The notes beneath the pieces are model-generated. The model saw nothing but the letters and a program-made list of their open reading frames with translations, ran no database searches and was not told the DNA's origin. Shown here piece after piece: positions 16,659 through 24,866 of a stretch of 39,217 nucleotides of DNA; positions within the stretch are counted from its first letter, which is position 1, and each line of letters begins with the position of its first letter. The translations under genes were made by a program, and so were the position numbers. This stretch comes from Sphingomonas sp. PAMC 26605 (GTDB lineage: Bacteria; Pseudomonadota; Alphaproteobacteria; Sphingomonadales; Sphingomonadaceae): the NCBI RefSeq assembly GCF_000241485.1, contig NZ_JH584241.1, positions 1,304,908-1,344,124 of the forward strand. Direction: 5' to 3'.

Positions 16659-17600
16659 TCATTGCGGCGACGCCGAGAATGCGGCGCGACCGTCGAGCAG
16701 GCCCATCAGATATTCGCCATACCCGCTTTTGCACAGCGGCGCCGCGACGCGCGCGAGCTGCGCATCGTCGATGAAACCCTGTCGCCAGGCGATCTCCTCG
16801 GGGCAGCAGATTTTGAGCCCCTGACGCTCCTCGATGATCCGCACATACAGCGCCGCATCGAGCAGCGAGGCATGCGTGCCGGTATCGAGCCAGGCAAGGC
16901 CGCGGCCGAGGATCTCGACCGAGAGCTGCCCCTGATCGAGATACAGCCGGTTGAGATCGGTGATCTCGAGTTCGCCGCGCGCCGAGGGCTTGAGCCCGCG
17001 CGCCAGCTCGACGGCGCGACCGTCGTAGAAATAGAGTCCAGTGACGGCATAATGCGATTTCGGCGCGATCGGCTTTTCCTCGATCGTCTCGGCCTTGCCC
17101 GCCGCATCGAACGACACCACGCCATAGGCCGAAGCGTCCTTGACGTAATAGCCGAACACCGTCGCGCCCTCGACCGTCGCCGCGGCGCGCGCCAGGGTGT
17201 CGATCAGCCCGTGACCGTAGAAGATATTGTCCCCGAGGATCAGCGCGGACGGTCGGTCCGCCACGAAATCGGCCGCGATGTGATAAGCTTGCGCCAGCCC
17301 GGCGGGTTCGGGCTGCACTGCATATTCCAGCGCGATGCCGAGCGCGCTGCCATCGCCAAGCAGCGCTTTGAACGCCGGCTGGTCGTTCGGCGTAGTGATC
17401 ACCATGATCTCGCGGATGCCCGCGAGCAGCAAGGTCGAGAGCGAATAATAGATCATCGGCTTGTCGTAGATCGCCATCAACTGCTTAGAGACGCCCTTGG
17501 TAAGCGGATAAAGCCGCGTGCCCGAGCCACCAGCAAGGATGATGCCGCGCCGTGTGCCAATGTCCGTCCGGGAATTGCTCTGCACGATCGTATGTTCCAC
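16659..17600 (-). CDS. rfbA: Glucose-1-phosphate thymidylyltransferase
   Basis: Makes dTDP-glucose from dTTP and glucose-1-phosphate. The nucleotide-binding start [40 protein letters not shown], the [10 protein letters not shown] motif and [20 protein letters not shown] are all classic RmlA. The frame begins at a GTG (17600), giving 313 residues with about 18 before the conserved core. A GAGG directly abuts that GTG, so the in-frame GTG at 17585 may be the real start. It precedes rfbB; the PMM gene diverges from it across 210 nt that should hold both promoters. Confidence 0.96.
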   Translation of the reverse strand: MEHTIVQSNSRTDIGTRRGIILAGGSGTRLYPLTKGVSKQLMAIYDKPMIYYSLSTLLLAGIREIMVITTPNDQPAFKALLGDGSALGIALEYAVQPEPAGLAQAYHIAADFVADRPSALILGDNIFYGHGLIDTLARAAATVEGATVFGYYVKDASAYGVVSFDAAGKAETIEEKPIAPKSHYAVTGLYFYDGRAVELARGLKPSARGELEITDLNRLYLDQGQLSVEILGRGLAWLDTGTHASLLDAALYVRIIEERQGLKICCPEEIAWRQGFIDDAQLARVAAPLCKSGYGEYLMGLLDGRAAFSASPQ

Positions 17601-17810
17601 CCTCGGTCGTCTTGCCAGAACTATGCGCTTAAGGCGAGCGCGTTAAAACAATGCGAACCCGTCACCGCGCAGTTTGCCGGCGGACTGACGTGGTCTGGCG
17701 CGCCTTCACGGCCGGCATATTTGGCTTGCCAAGGGCGTGCACGCTGCGCAAAGGGCTTCCGCATCCTCGCCCATCGGCCCTGATCGGCCATAGCTTCAGA
17801 GACTGAGCGC

Positions 17811-18557
17811 ATGAAGAAACTGGTTGCCTTCGACCTCGACGGAACGCTCGCCGAGAGCAAGCAGCCGTTGCAGGAACCCATGCAGCAGGCACTGACCGAT
17901 CTGCTCGGCGTGGCGCATGTCGCGGTGATCTCGGGGGGCGACTGGCCGCAGTTCGAAAAGCAGGTCGCCTCGCGCCTGCCCGAAGGCGCCGATCGCAGCA
18001 AATTGTGGCTGATGCCGACCACCGGCACCAAGCTCTATACCTTCAAGGACGGCGCCTGGTCGCCGGTCTATGCCGAATTGTTCGACGATGCGACCAAGGC
18101 CAAGATCCTCACCGAATTCGACGCGGCGCTGGTCGCGACGGGCTTCGTCCCCGAACAGACCTGGGGCGAGCGGATCGAGGATCGCGGCAGCCAGATCACC
18201 TTCTCGGCGCTCGGTCAGCAGGCGCCGCTCGATGCGAAGGAGCATTGGGACCCCGATTTCGCCAAGCGCAAGATCATCCAGGCCGACCTGCGCAAGCGGC
18301 TGCCGGGTCTGTCGATCAACATGGGCGGCGCGACTTCGATCGACATCACGCGCGAAGGCGTCGACAAGGCCTATGGCCTCAAGAAGCTACGCGACGCGAG
18401 CGGCATCGCGCTCGACGAGATGATGTTCATCGGCGACGCGATCTTCCCGGGCGGCAACGACTATCCGGCGAAGGAGCTCGGGCTCGACACGGTGCGCGTG
18501 CGCGACCCGAAGGAGACCGTCGCGGTGATCGAGGGCATCGTCGCCTGCCTCAAGTGA
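17811..18557 (+). CDS. Phosphomannomutase, eukaryotic (HAD) type
   Basis: A 248-residue HAD-superfamily (IIB cap) protein matching the PMM1/PMM2 family rather than the bacterial AlgC/ManB type. Motif I is FDLDGTLAES (D8, D10), followed by VISGGDW. The PMM-like middle is GSQITFSALGQQAP and the INMGGATSIDITREGVDKAY stretch, and motif IV is FIGDAIFPGGNDYP (206-219). It would convert mannose-6-phosphate to mannose-1-phosphate, the precursor of GDP-mannose, which the two GMD enzymes in this window consume. It diverges from rfbA. A trehalose- or sucrose-phosphatase role is less likely given the PGGND motif. Confidence 0.85.
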   Translation: MKKLVAFDLDGTLAESKQPLQEPMQQALTDLLGVAHVAVISGGDWPQFEKQVASRLPEGADRSKLWLMPTTGTKLYTFKDGAWSPVYAELFDDATKAKILTEFDAALVATGFVPEQTWGERIEDRGSQITFSALGQQAPLDAKEHWDPDFAKRKIIQADLRKRLPGLSINMGGATSIDITREGVDKAYGLKKLRDASGIALDEMMFIGDAIFPGGNDYPAKELGLDTVRVRDPKETVAVIEGIVACLK

Positions 18558-18654
18558 GCGGTCCGGCCGCTGGCGGTCAGCCGCCGGCGGCGTAAGGCGT
18601 CGCGTCTTGCGCGATCGGTGACGAACGCCGCAATCATCGCGGCGAACGCGACGA

Positions 18655-20232
18655 TCATACCCCCGCGGGCGGCCAAAGGCAGTCGAGCACCGCATGGTGC
18701 AGATCGGCGGGGGTAAGGTCGATGCGGCCCCTGCCCGGGATCGGCTTTCCGGTGCCATCGAAGCGCAGCATGACATAGGGCGTATGGCGCGCGCCGCCCG
18801 GCTCGAGGATGCCGGGAATGCTCGGCCGATGATCGCCGAAGAAGACGAGCAAAGCGGGGCGGTGGTCGGCTGCCAGGCGTTCGCTCAGCGCGGTCAGCAT
18901 CGCATCGCTGCTGCGCAAGTGCCGCAGATAGGCTTCGAGCCCGATCTCCGCGCCGGGTTCGCGATGCTTGTCCCACGGGCCGTGGTTTTCCATCGTCACC
19001 GCATAAATGAACCCCGCCCCGGGATTGGCATCGACCAGTCCCGACAGCGCGGCGCCCAGCCGCCGGTCATCGACATAGCGCCCGCCACCCTCCGGCATCG
19101 GGGCGAAGCCGTCGGCGCCGATCAGCGTCTCGAACCCGACCGCCGGCATCAACCGGTTGCGCCCATAGAAGCGCAAATCGTGCGGATGGACGAAGGTCGT
19201 GCGATAGCCCGCTGCGGCGAGGCGTGCCGACAGCGCATAGCTGGCCTCAGCCTGCGCGGTGAGGAAGGGATCGTAGCGTCGGAAGCCGAGCGCCGCCTCG
19301 TCGCGACCGAACAGCACGCCATATTCGGTGCGCATCGTATAGGCGCCGAAACCGCTGACCTCGAGCTCGCCATATTGCCACGCGACGTCGCGCGCGCGAT
19401 CGAGCCCGGGCAGCGCGCGCGCGGGGTCTCCGGTGAGCGCGACCGGGTCGGCAAAGGATTCGCACTGGACGATGACGATGACCTGCGGCGGCACGCTGCC
19501 GTCCGCTGCGCGCGGCGCGGCGCGGGGGGCTTGGGGCAGCGGGTCCGCCGTTTCACGCCAGCGCCGCCAGTAGAGCAGCACCGACGGGATCAGCCCGAAG
19601 CGCTGGAGATCCTGCTCGAGCGCGGGCTGCTGCGCGAGGGTCGTGAACCAGCGTCCGCGCAGCAGCATCGTCATCGTGCCACCGGCCGCGATCGTCACCG
19701 CCAACCCCACGGCATGCGCCAGCGGCGCGGAATCGAACAAGGCGATCAGCGTCAGCACGGCGAGCGCCAGCGCAACTCCGGCAAGCCAGCGCTGCCGCTG
19801 CGGGATCGCGGTGAAGTAGAAGCGCGGATGGCGCACCACCGCGACCAACAGCGCAAAGTCCGAGAACACCAGCGGTTCGCCAAGCATGGTGACCTTTGCG
19901 TTGGAGGCGACCACGAACACCGCGAGCAGTGCCACCGCCAGCAACGCCGCCACCGGAGCGTTGCCCGAGCCGGCAAGGCCGAGCCCGAACACGACCGTCA
20001 TCGCCAGAACATGCACCACGAGCCCCCGCGCTTCGCGAAAGCCGCCGGCGCGTGGTCTGACACTAGCGTCCAGCAAGATCGACGCGAGCAGCATAGCAAT
20101 AAAGGAGATCACATTATCCGCCACAAATGCGCGCCTCGAACCGGCACGTCGTCTGCCTCGACCGAACCTTGCCCGCGGAAATGCTGGAAGGAGAAGCGGT
20201 CGCGGTATAGCGCCCGCCGGCGACGCTGTCAC
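18655..20232 (-). CDS. LtaS/sulfatase-fold membrane transferase
   Basis: An alkaline-phosphatase-superfamily enzyme with an N-terminal membrane domain (about residues 37-190, four or five hydrophobic segments) and a periplasmic catalytic domain. The key LtaS/OpgB-type residues are visible: E258 in QCESF, the nucleophile T299 in YTMRTEYG, H417 in MENHGPWD and D467-H468 in FFGDHRPS. It would transfer a phospho-group such as phosphoglycerol, or act as a phospho/sulfo-hydrolase, on a surface polymer. The longest frame (ATG 20232, 525 residues) begins with an Arg/Pro-rich stretch; GTG codons near 20127 or 20115 are plausible real starts. It is divergent from the KpsS-like gene. The substrate is unknown. 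Confidence 0.82.
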   Translation of the reverse strand: MTASPAGAIPRPLLLPAFPRARFGRGRRRAGSRRAFVADNVISFIAMLLASILLDASVRPRAGGFREARGLVVHVLAMTVVFGLGLAGSGNAPVAALLAVALLAVFVVASNAKVTMLGEPLVFSDFALLVAVVRHPRFYFTAIPQRQRWLAGVALALAVLTLIALFDSAPLAHAVGLAVTIAAGGTMTMLLRGRWFTTLAQQPALEQDLQRFGLIPSVLLYWRRWRETADPLPQAPRAAPRAADGSVPPQVIVIVQCESFADPVALTGDPARALPGLDRARDVAWQYGELEVSGFGAYTMRTEYGVLFGRDEAALGFRRYDPFLTAQAEASYALSARLAAAGYRTTFVHPHDLRFYGRNRLMPAVGFETLIGADGFAPMPEGGGRYVDDRRLGAALSGLVDANPGAGFIYAVTMENHGPWDKHREPGAEIGLEAYLRHLRSSDAMLTALSERLAADHRPALLVFFGDHRPSIPGILEPGGARHTPYVMLRFDGTGKPIPGRGRIDLTPADLHHAVLDCLWPPAGV

Positions 20233-20348
20233 GATCGTGCAAGGGTGCTGACCTCCTTGGAAAATTCAGGAACGCTCTATATGAGCGCGGCATTGGTATG
20301 GTGGCACTTGGGGCATTGCCATTGCCGGGTAACGATAAGGAAGACCAG

Positions 20349-21635
20349 ATGCCCGAACACTCTACCGGTGCACCGGTCCTGATGCCACAGGTCGCGGCGC
20401 CGGGGGTGCCGCCGGCGCTCGAGCGCCGCAATATCCTGTTGCTGCAGGGGCTGATGGGGCCGCTCTTCCGCAAGGTCGGGCAAGCGCTGCGGCGCGACGG
20501 GTACGGCGTCTACAAGGTCAATTTCAACGGCGGCGACCGGCTGTTCTGGCGCTTGCCGAACGGGATCGATTATCGCGGTACCCCGGCGGAGTGGCCGGCG
20601 GCGCTCGAGCGGATCATCGCCGATCGTGGGATTACCGACGTCGTGCTGTTCGGCGACTGCCGGCCACTGCACATCGCCGCGATCGCGCTGTGCCGCGATC
20701 TGCACATTCCGGTGCATGTCTTCGAGGAAGGCTATATTCGCCCCGACTGGGTGACGCTCGAGCTCGGCGGCGTGAATGGCCATTCGACGCTGCCGCGCGA
20801 TGCCGCCTGGTATCGCGCCGAGGCCGCCAAGCTGCCGCCGGTCCCGCCGCAGCATCCCTTCCCCTCGTCGTTCCGCCGCCGCGCCGCCGAGGGCATTCTC
20901 TACAATCTCGCCGACGTGCTGACGCGCTGGCATTATCCCTTCTGGGAAAACCACCGTCCGTTCCATCCGGTGGTCGAGGGCATCGGCTGGGCGCGGCGCC
21001 TGACGCGCCGCAAGGAAGCGCGCGAGCGCGCCGACGTGGTTCTCGCCCGGCTCGCGCAGACCACCGAGCCCTATATGGTGTTTCCGCTCCAGCTCGATTC
21101 GGACGCGCAGATCCGCTTCCATTCGTCCTTCGCCGGTGTCGCCGACGCGTTGCTGATGGTGATCACCTCGTTCGCCAGCCACGCGCCCAAGGACATGCGC
21201 TTGGTGGTCAAGGAACATCCGCTCGACAATGGCGTGCGCGACTGGCGCGACGAGACGATGATGCTGGCGGCGCTCCACGGCGTAGTGGACCGGGTCGATT
21301 ATCTCGAGATGGGCGACATCGTGCCCGTGACGCAGCGTTCGAAGGGGATGGTGACGATCAACAGCACCAGCGGCACGCTGGCGATCGCGCTCGATATCCC
21401 CGTGATCGCGCTCGGCCAGGCGGTGTACGACATCGAGGGGATCACCTATCAGGGACGGCTCGATGATTTCTGGCGCGATCCGGGCAAGCCCGATGCGGAA
21501 ACCTTCGCGGCGTTCCGCCGCGTGCTGATCGACCGGTGTTTGGTGGCAGGGGGGTTCTTCTCCGATGAGGCGCTCGACAAGGTGATCGAAGGGGTGGTGG
21601 TTAGGTTGGAGGCGGCGAGCCCGTTGCGATCGTAA
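20349..21635 (+). CDS. KpsS-like capsule polysaccharide glycosyltransferase
   Basis: A member of the Capsule_synth (KpsS/LipB) family; in ABC-transporter capsules KpsS adds the first beta-Kdo to the lipid anchor. The 428-residue product begins at the ATG 20349, preceded by AAGGAAG at ideal spacing; the frame is open to 20298 but lacks such a site. Visible family features are KVNFNGGDRLFWRLPN, FEEGYIRPDWVTLELGG, the VVKEHPLDNG motif, and TINSTSGTLAIALDIPVIAL near the C-terminus. The paired enzyme KpsC is not in the window. It stands 600 nt before the polysaccharide island, in the same orientation as the exporter genes. Confidence 0.88.
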   Translation: MPEHSTGAPVLMPQVAAPGVPPALERRNILLLQGLMGPLFRKVGQALRRDGYGVYKVNFNGGDRLFWRLPNGIDYRGTPAEWPAALERIIADRGITDVVLFGDCRPLHIAAIALCRDLHIPVHVFEEGYIRPDWVTLELGGVNGHSTLPRDAAWYRAEAAKLPPVPPQHPFPSSFRRRAAEGILYNLADVLTRWHYPFWENHRPFHPVVEGIGWARRLTRRKEARERADVVLARLAQTTEPYMVFPLQLDSDAQIRFHSSFAGVADALLMVITSFASHAPKDMRLVVKEHPLDNGVRDWRDETMMLAALHGVVDRVDYLEMGDIVPVTQRSKGMVTINSTSGTLAIALDIPVIALGQAVYDIEGITYQGRLDDFWRDPGKPDAETFAAFRRVLIDRCLVAGGFFSDEALDKVIEGVVVRLEAASPLRS

Positions 21636-22238
21636 TCTTGTTGCAGTGTTGCTGGTCATTGGAAGAAAATATGAATACCGCGGGACAAACGCACTGTATG
21701 GGCGACATAAGAAGCGGGCATTTGTGGCCGGCACTGCGCGATTCTCTCGAATGGTAAGCGCTCCGCACGCGGGATACCGCTATCCACGCTCCTCAAGTGG
21801 GCGCTTCGCCGAACCAGATGCGACCTCATGATCCGCGGTGCGCCAAAGCGACCGATCGGTTATTCGATGCGTTGCCAAAGCGGGCGACGTCGCTTGTCCA
21901 CGCCCCGTCTTCGGCTGACGGCTCCTGGCATTGCTACGAACGGAATAATGCCGATGCCGAAAATCGATTTGTGTGCAAATTTGAATTGGTCTGCCGCAAT
22001 CAAGGCATCCCAGAGCTTCGCGCCCAAGGCTTGGTGGGTGAATATTTGTGATGGCAGACGATAGCAGAAATTTCGAATGTAAGACTTTTAAGCGTCTGCT
22101 AGCGTGGTTTTATCAGGCGATGAGATGACATAAAACTCTTTGGTCAAGCGAGGGCGGGGGGATAGTTAAATGCTTTTAAACCATGCAGGACGCATTCGCG
22201 TATCTCCCTCTGTGGTTTAAACGATAGAGAGGCAAGTA
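21636..22238. other. Intergenic, no gene seen; composition drops here
   Basis: About 600 nt between the KpsS-like gene and gmd. Base composition falls visibly from the GC-rich left side. Short open frames up to about 84 codons exist on the plus strand, overlapping in two frames, but none has a recognised product. The distal end holds the TTTAAACCA inverted repeat listed separately and probably the promoter of the island operon. Confidence 0.5.
22175..22221. repeat. Inverted repeat upstream of gmd
   Basis: Perfect 9-nt arms TTTAAACCA (22175-22183) and TGGTTTAAA (22213-22221) are separated by 29 nt. The right arm ends 18 nt before the GTG start of gmd. It may be an operator or an RNA hairpin in the leader; function is inferred from position only. 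Confidence 0.5.
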
Positions 22239-23273
22239 GTGAAGAGTGCTGTAATAACGGGTGTTTCTGGCCAAGATGGAGCATATCTGGCTCAGTTCTT
22301 GTTACAAAAGAACTATCGGGTCCATGGCACGTGCCGTCGGACCAGTTCGGTGAACTTTTGGCGCATCGAGGAATTGGGCATCCTCGGTCATCCCAATCTC
22401 CATCTGGTCGAGCACGATCTCACCGATCTATCGTCTTCGCTCCGCATTCTGCATGCGTCTGAAGCGACGGAGGTCTATAATCTTGCCGCGCAGAGCTTCG
22501 TCGGCGTGTCTTTTGAGCAGCCGGTTGCCACTGCGCAGATCGCCGGAATCGGCGCCCTTAACATGTTGGAGGCGATTCGTAGCGTGAACCGAAATATCCG
22601 GTTTTATCAGGCTAGCAGCTCGGAAATGTTCGGCAAGGTGCAGGCAGTGCCACAGAAGGAGGATACACCGTTTTATCCTCGGAGCCCATATGGCGTCGCA
22701 AAACTCTACGCACACTGGATTACTATCAACTATCGAGAGAGCCACGGTATTTTTGGTAGCAGTGGTATTCTCTTCAATCACGAAAGCCCATTGCGTGGTC
22801 GTGAATTCGTTACCCGTAAGATCACTGATACCATCGCCAAGATAAAACTTGGGAAGGTTGATGTTCTCGAATTGGGAAATATGGATGCGAAGCGAGATTG
22901 GGGCTACGCGAAAGAATATGTTGAGGGTATGCATGCAATGTTGCAGGCTGATGAGCCTGATACCTTTGTGCTTGCTACGAACCGCACCGAGACAGTGCGC
23001 AATTTTGTGCGAATGGCATTCAAAGCCGCCGATATCGAACTCGAATTTCGTGGGCGAGACGATTACGAGACTGCGATCGACGTTGCTACTGGGAAGGAAG
23101 TTGTGCGCGTCAATCGGCGTTTCCACCGCCCTGCCGAGGTTGACTTATTGATCGGGGACGCAAGTAAGGCTGAGCGGATGCTTGGCTGGAAGGCTAAAAC
23201 AAGTCTAGAAGAGATTTGCCGGCTTATGGTAGATGCAGACTTGCGCAGAAATCAGGAAGGCGTCTCCTATTAA
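22239..23273 (+). CDS. gmd: GDP-mannose 4,6-dehydratase (copy 1)
   Basis: Converts GDP-mannose to GDP-4-keto-6-deoxymannose, precursor of GDP-D-rhamnose, GDP-L-fucose and others. The 344 residues show the cofactor motif [11 protein letters not shown] (8-18), [15 protein letters not shown], the catalytic SSSEMFG (S128, E129) and [15 protein letters not shown] (Y151, K155), and the family-typical [16 protein letters not shown]. The start is GTG, with GAGAGG about 7 nt upstream. A second gene of identical length lies at the far end in opposite orientation (35358-36392). It is the first gene of the island; 477 nt without a clear gene follow. Confidence 0.97.
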   Translation: MKSAVITGVSGQDGAYLAQFLLQKNYRVHGTCRRTSSVNFWRIEELGILGHPNLHLVEHDLTDLSSSLRILHASEATEVYNLAAQSFVGVSFEQPVATAQIAGIGALNMLEAIRSVNRNIRFYQASSSEMFGKVQAVPQKEDTPFYPRSPYGVAKLYAHWITINYRESHGIFGSSGILFNHESPLRGREFVTRKITDTIAKIKLGKVDVLELGNMDAKRDWGYAKEYVEGMHAMLQADEPDTFVLATNRTETVRNFVRMAFKAADIELEFRGRDDYETAIDVATGKEVVRVNRRFHRPAEVDLLIGDASKAERMLGWKAKTSLEEICRLMVDADLRRNQEGVSY

Positions 23274-23750
23274 GGTGTTGTCTCTCGCGATTGGCGCGAC
23301 GGTTCAGCTATAGAGTCTCAAGTCGAAATTATTTGTGTCGTGGAATCTCACTGTGGTGCGTATATTCAACTGACATGGATAAAAAAACAGCTAAGCTGAA
23401 ATTTGTATCTAGAGTCCTTGGCGATGATCTGTCTCAGGCTGATTATATCTCCGTGCCAAGCTCGCCGCGATGATTGGAAACCTTGATTCCGTGCGCAAAC
23501 GTTTGTTTCGGGCGCCCTTTTTTCGTGGGTATCGCCCGGATGCGTCACGGGTATGGATTCGTGACATCGCTATGCTATAGGCGAAATTAATCTGCCGATG
23601 CTCCCTTTTCCATGTAAAATACCGTGCTTCTCCGTTATTGCTAATCGATATCGGCATCTTGTTAAATAAGACGAAATTTCCAGCAAGATCTTTGGCGTGC
23701 GATTGGTGCGGTGAATTGATAGATTTTGCAAAAATATCTGGGGAGTGAAT
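23274..23750. other. Intergenic with tiny overlapping ORFs
   Basis: About 480 nt of lower GC between gmd and the first glycosyltransferase. Two short plus-strand frames, 23375-23473 (begins MDKKTAKLKFVSRVLG) and 23470-23580 (begins MIGNLDSVRKRLF, 36 codons), overlap by an ATGA-type junction, the style of coupled genes. I recognise neither. They may be the relic of a deleted gene or chance. Confidence 0.35.
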
Positions 23751-24857
23751 ATGAAGGTCGGATTGACAGTTGAATCTCTTGCTACAAATCTTACCGGTAT
23801 TGGCCGCTACACTTGGGAGTTGTGTCAACGCCTGCCTCTGAATCCCGCGATTGATAGCTTATTTTACTTTCTTGACGAAAATCGGCATCGCGACCCGGCC
23901 GGTCTCGTCTCGGGCGCGGCTCGCCGACGGTCGCGCCTGCCGAAAATCGTCAGGAGGTGGCGGGCGGAAGCTGACTTCAAGAATCGCTTGATTCATGGCA
24001 CCAATTATTTCCTGCCACAGCGTGCGGAAAGTGGCATCATCACGGTTCACGATCTATCGATATTCTTGCATGCAGCAACACATCCGATAGAGCGTATTCG
24101 CGATTTCGAAAAGCGGTTCGGAGACTCCCTAGAGCGAGCTTCACACGTCTTGGCCGACTCGGAAGCGACGCGACAAGAAATGATCGAGCATCTGTCTTAT
24201 CCGCCCGAGAAGATTACGACGGTACATCTAGGGGTGTCGAACCGGTTTAAACCGCGAGATCGAGATACGTTGGGGCCTGATTTGCGTCGTATATTAGGAG
24301 CAGACTTTAAGAACTATATTCTTTCGGTCGCGACGTTCGAGCCGCGCAAACGGATCGAGTCGGCTATTCGGGCTCATGCGCTTTTTTGCGAACGCACAGG
24401 AAGGGACCTTCCCCTCGTGCTCGTTGGTGCAAAGGGGTGGGCCAACGACCACCTGCATGCGCTCATCAAAGGCGAGGAAGATAGAGGGCGCTTGATTATG
24501 CTCGGTTTCGTCGACGAGAGCGATCTGCCGACGCTGTATGCGGGCGCGTGCCTGTTTCTGTACCCGTCGATTTACGAAGGATTTGGCCTGCCACCGATTG
24601 AAGCGATGGCGTGCGGCGTTCCAGCGATCGTGTCCAACCGTTCTTGTCTGCCCGAGGTGACCAGGGGGGCTGCGATGATGATTGACCCCGACGATATCGA
24701 CGCCCTGAGCGCCGGGATCGAGCGGGCTTTGGAGGATGACATCTGGCGCAACGCCGCTATAGGGGCGGGGTTGGCGGTGGCGGCGCACTATAGCTGGGAT
24801 CGCTGCATCGACAAAACTATCGGCGTCTACCGTGCTTACGCCGGTCGGGTCGGGTAA
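23751..24857 (+). CDS. GT4 family glycosyltransferase
   Basis: A cytoplasmic GT-B-fold enzyme of family GT4, transferring a sugar from a nucleotide donor during polysaccharide assembly. With the ATG 23751, preceded by GGGGAG at good spacing, it has 368 residues; a GTG two codons upstream is an alternative. Features: N-terminal LTGIGRYTWELCQRL acceptor-side motif, TVHDLS, the SVATFEPRKRIESAI start of the C-terminal domain, LVLVGAKGW, and the donor-binding E-x7-E in IYEGFGLPPIEAMACG. The EPRK type groups with mannosyl/rhamnosyl transferases of D-rhamnan and mannan systems; donor specificity is not shown by sequence alone. It ends just before the exporter lipoprotein gene. Confidence 0.92.
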   Translation: MKVGLTVESLATNLTGIGRYTWELCQRLPLNPAIDSLFYFLDENRHRDPAGLVSGAARRRSRLPKIVRRWRAEADFKNRLIHGTNYFLPQRAESGIITVHDLSIFLHAATHPIERIRDFEKRFGDSLERASHVLADSEATRQEMIEHLSYPPEKITTVHLGVSNRFKPRDRDTLGPDLRRILGADFKNYILSVATFEPRKRIESAIRAHALFCERTGRDLPLVLVGAKGWANDHLHALIKGEEDRGRLIMLGFVDESDLPTLYAGACLFLYPSIYEGFGLPPIEAMACGVPAIVSNRSCLPEVTRGAAMMIDPDDIDALSAGIERALEDDIWRNAAIGAGLAVAAHYSWDRCIDKTIGVYRAYAGRVG

Positions 24858-24866
24858 AGGAACGTG

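Noticed and set aside
20311..20326. Sigma54-like element GGGCATTGCCATTGCC before the kpsS-like gene
   Set aside because: Spacing and key bases fit, but transcription would start almost on the ribosome site, so a chance match is more likely.
18694..20382. Long plus-strand frame opposite the LtaS-fold gene
   Set aside because: Arg/Gln/His-rich translation without any domain; the minus-strand gene has all catalytic residues.
21797..22064. Short plus-strand frames of about 80 codons before gmd
   Set aside because: Two overlapping frames, no ribosome site, no recognisable product; treated as non-coding.
22090..22110. Possible ops/JUMPstart element (TAGCGTG) before the island
   Set aside because: Only seven bases agree with the GGCGGTAGCGTG core, and RfaH-type control is not established for this group.
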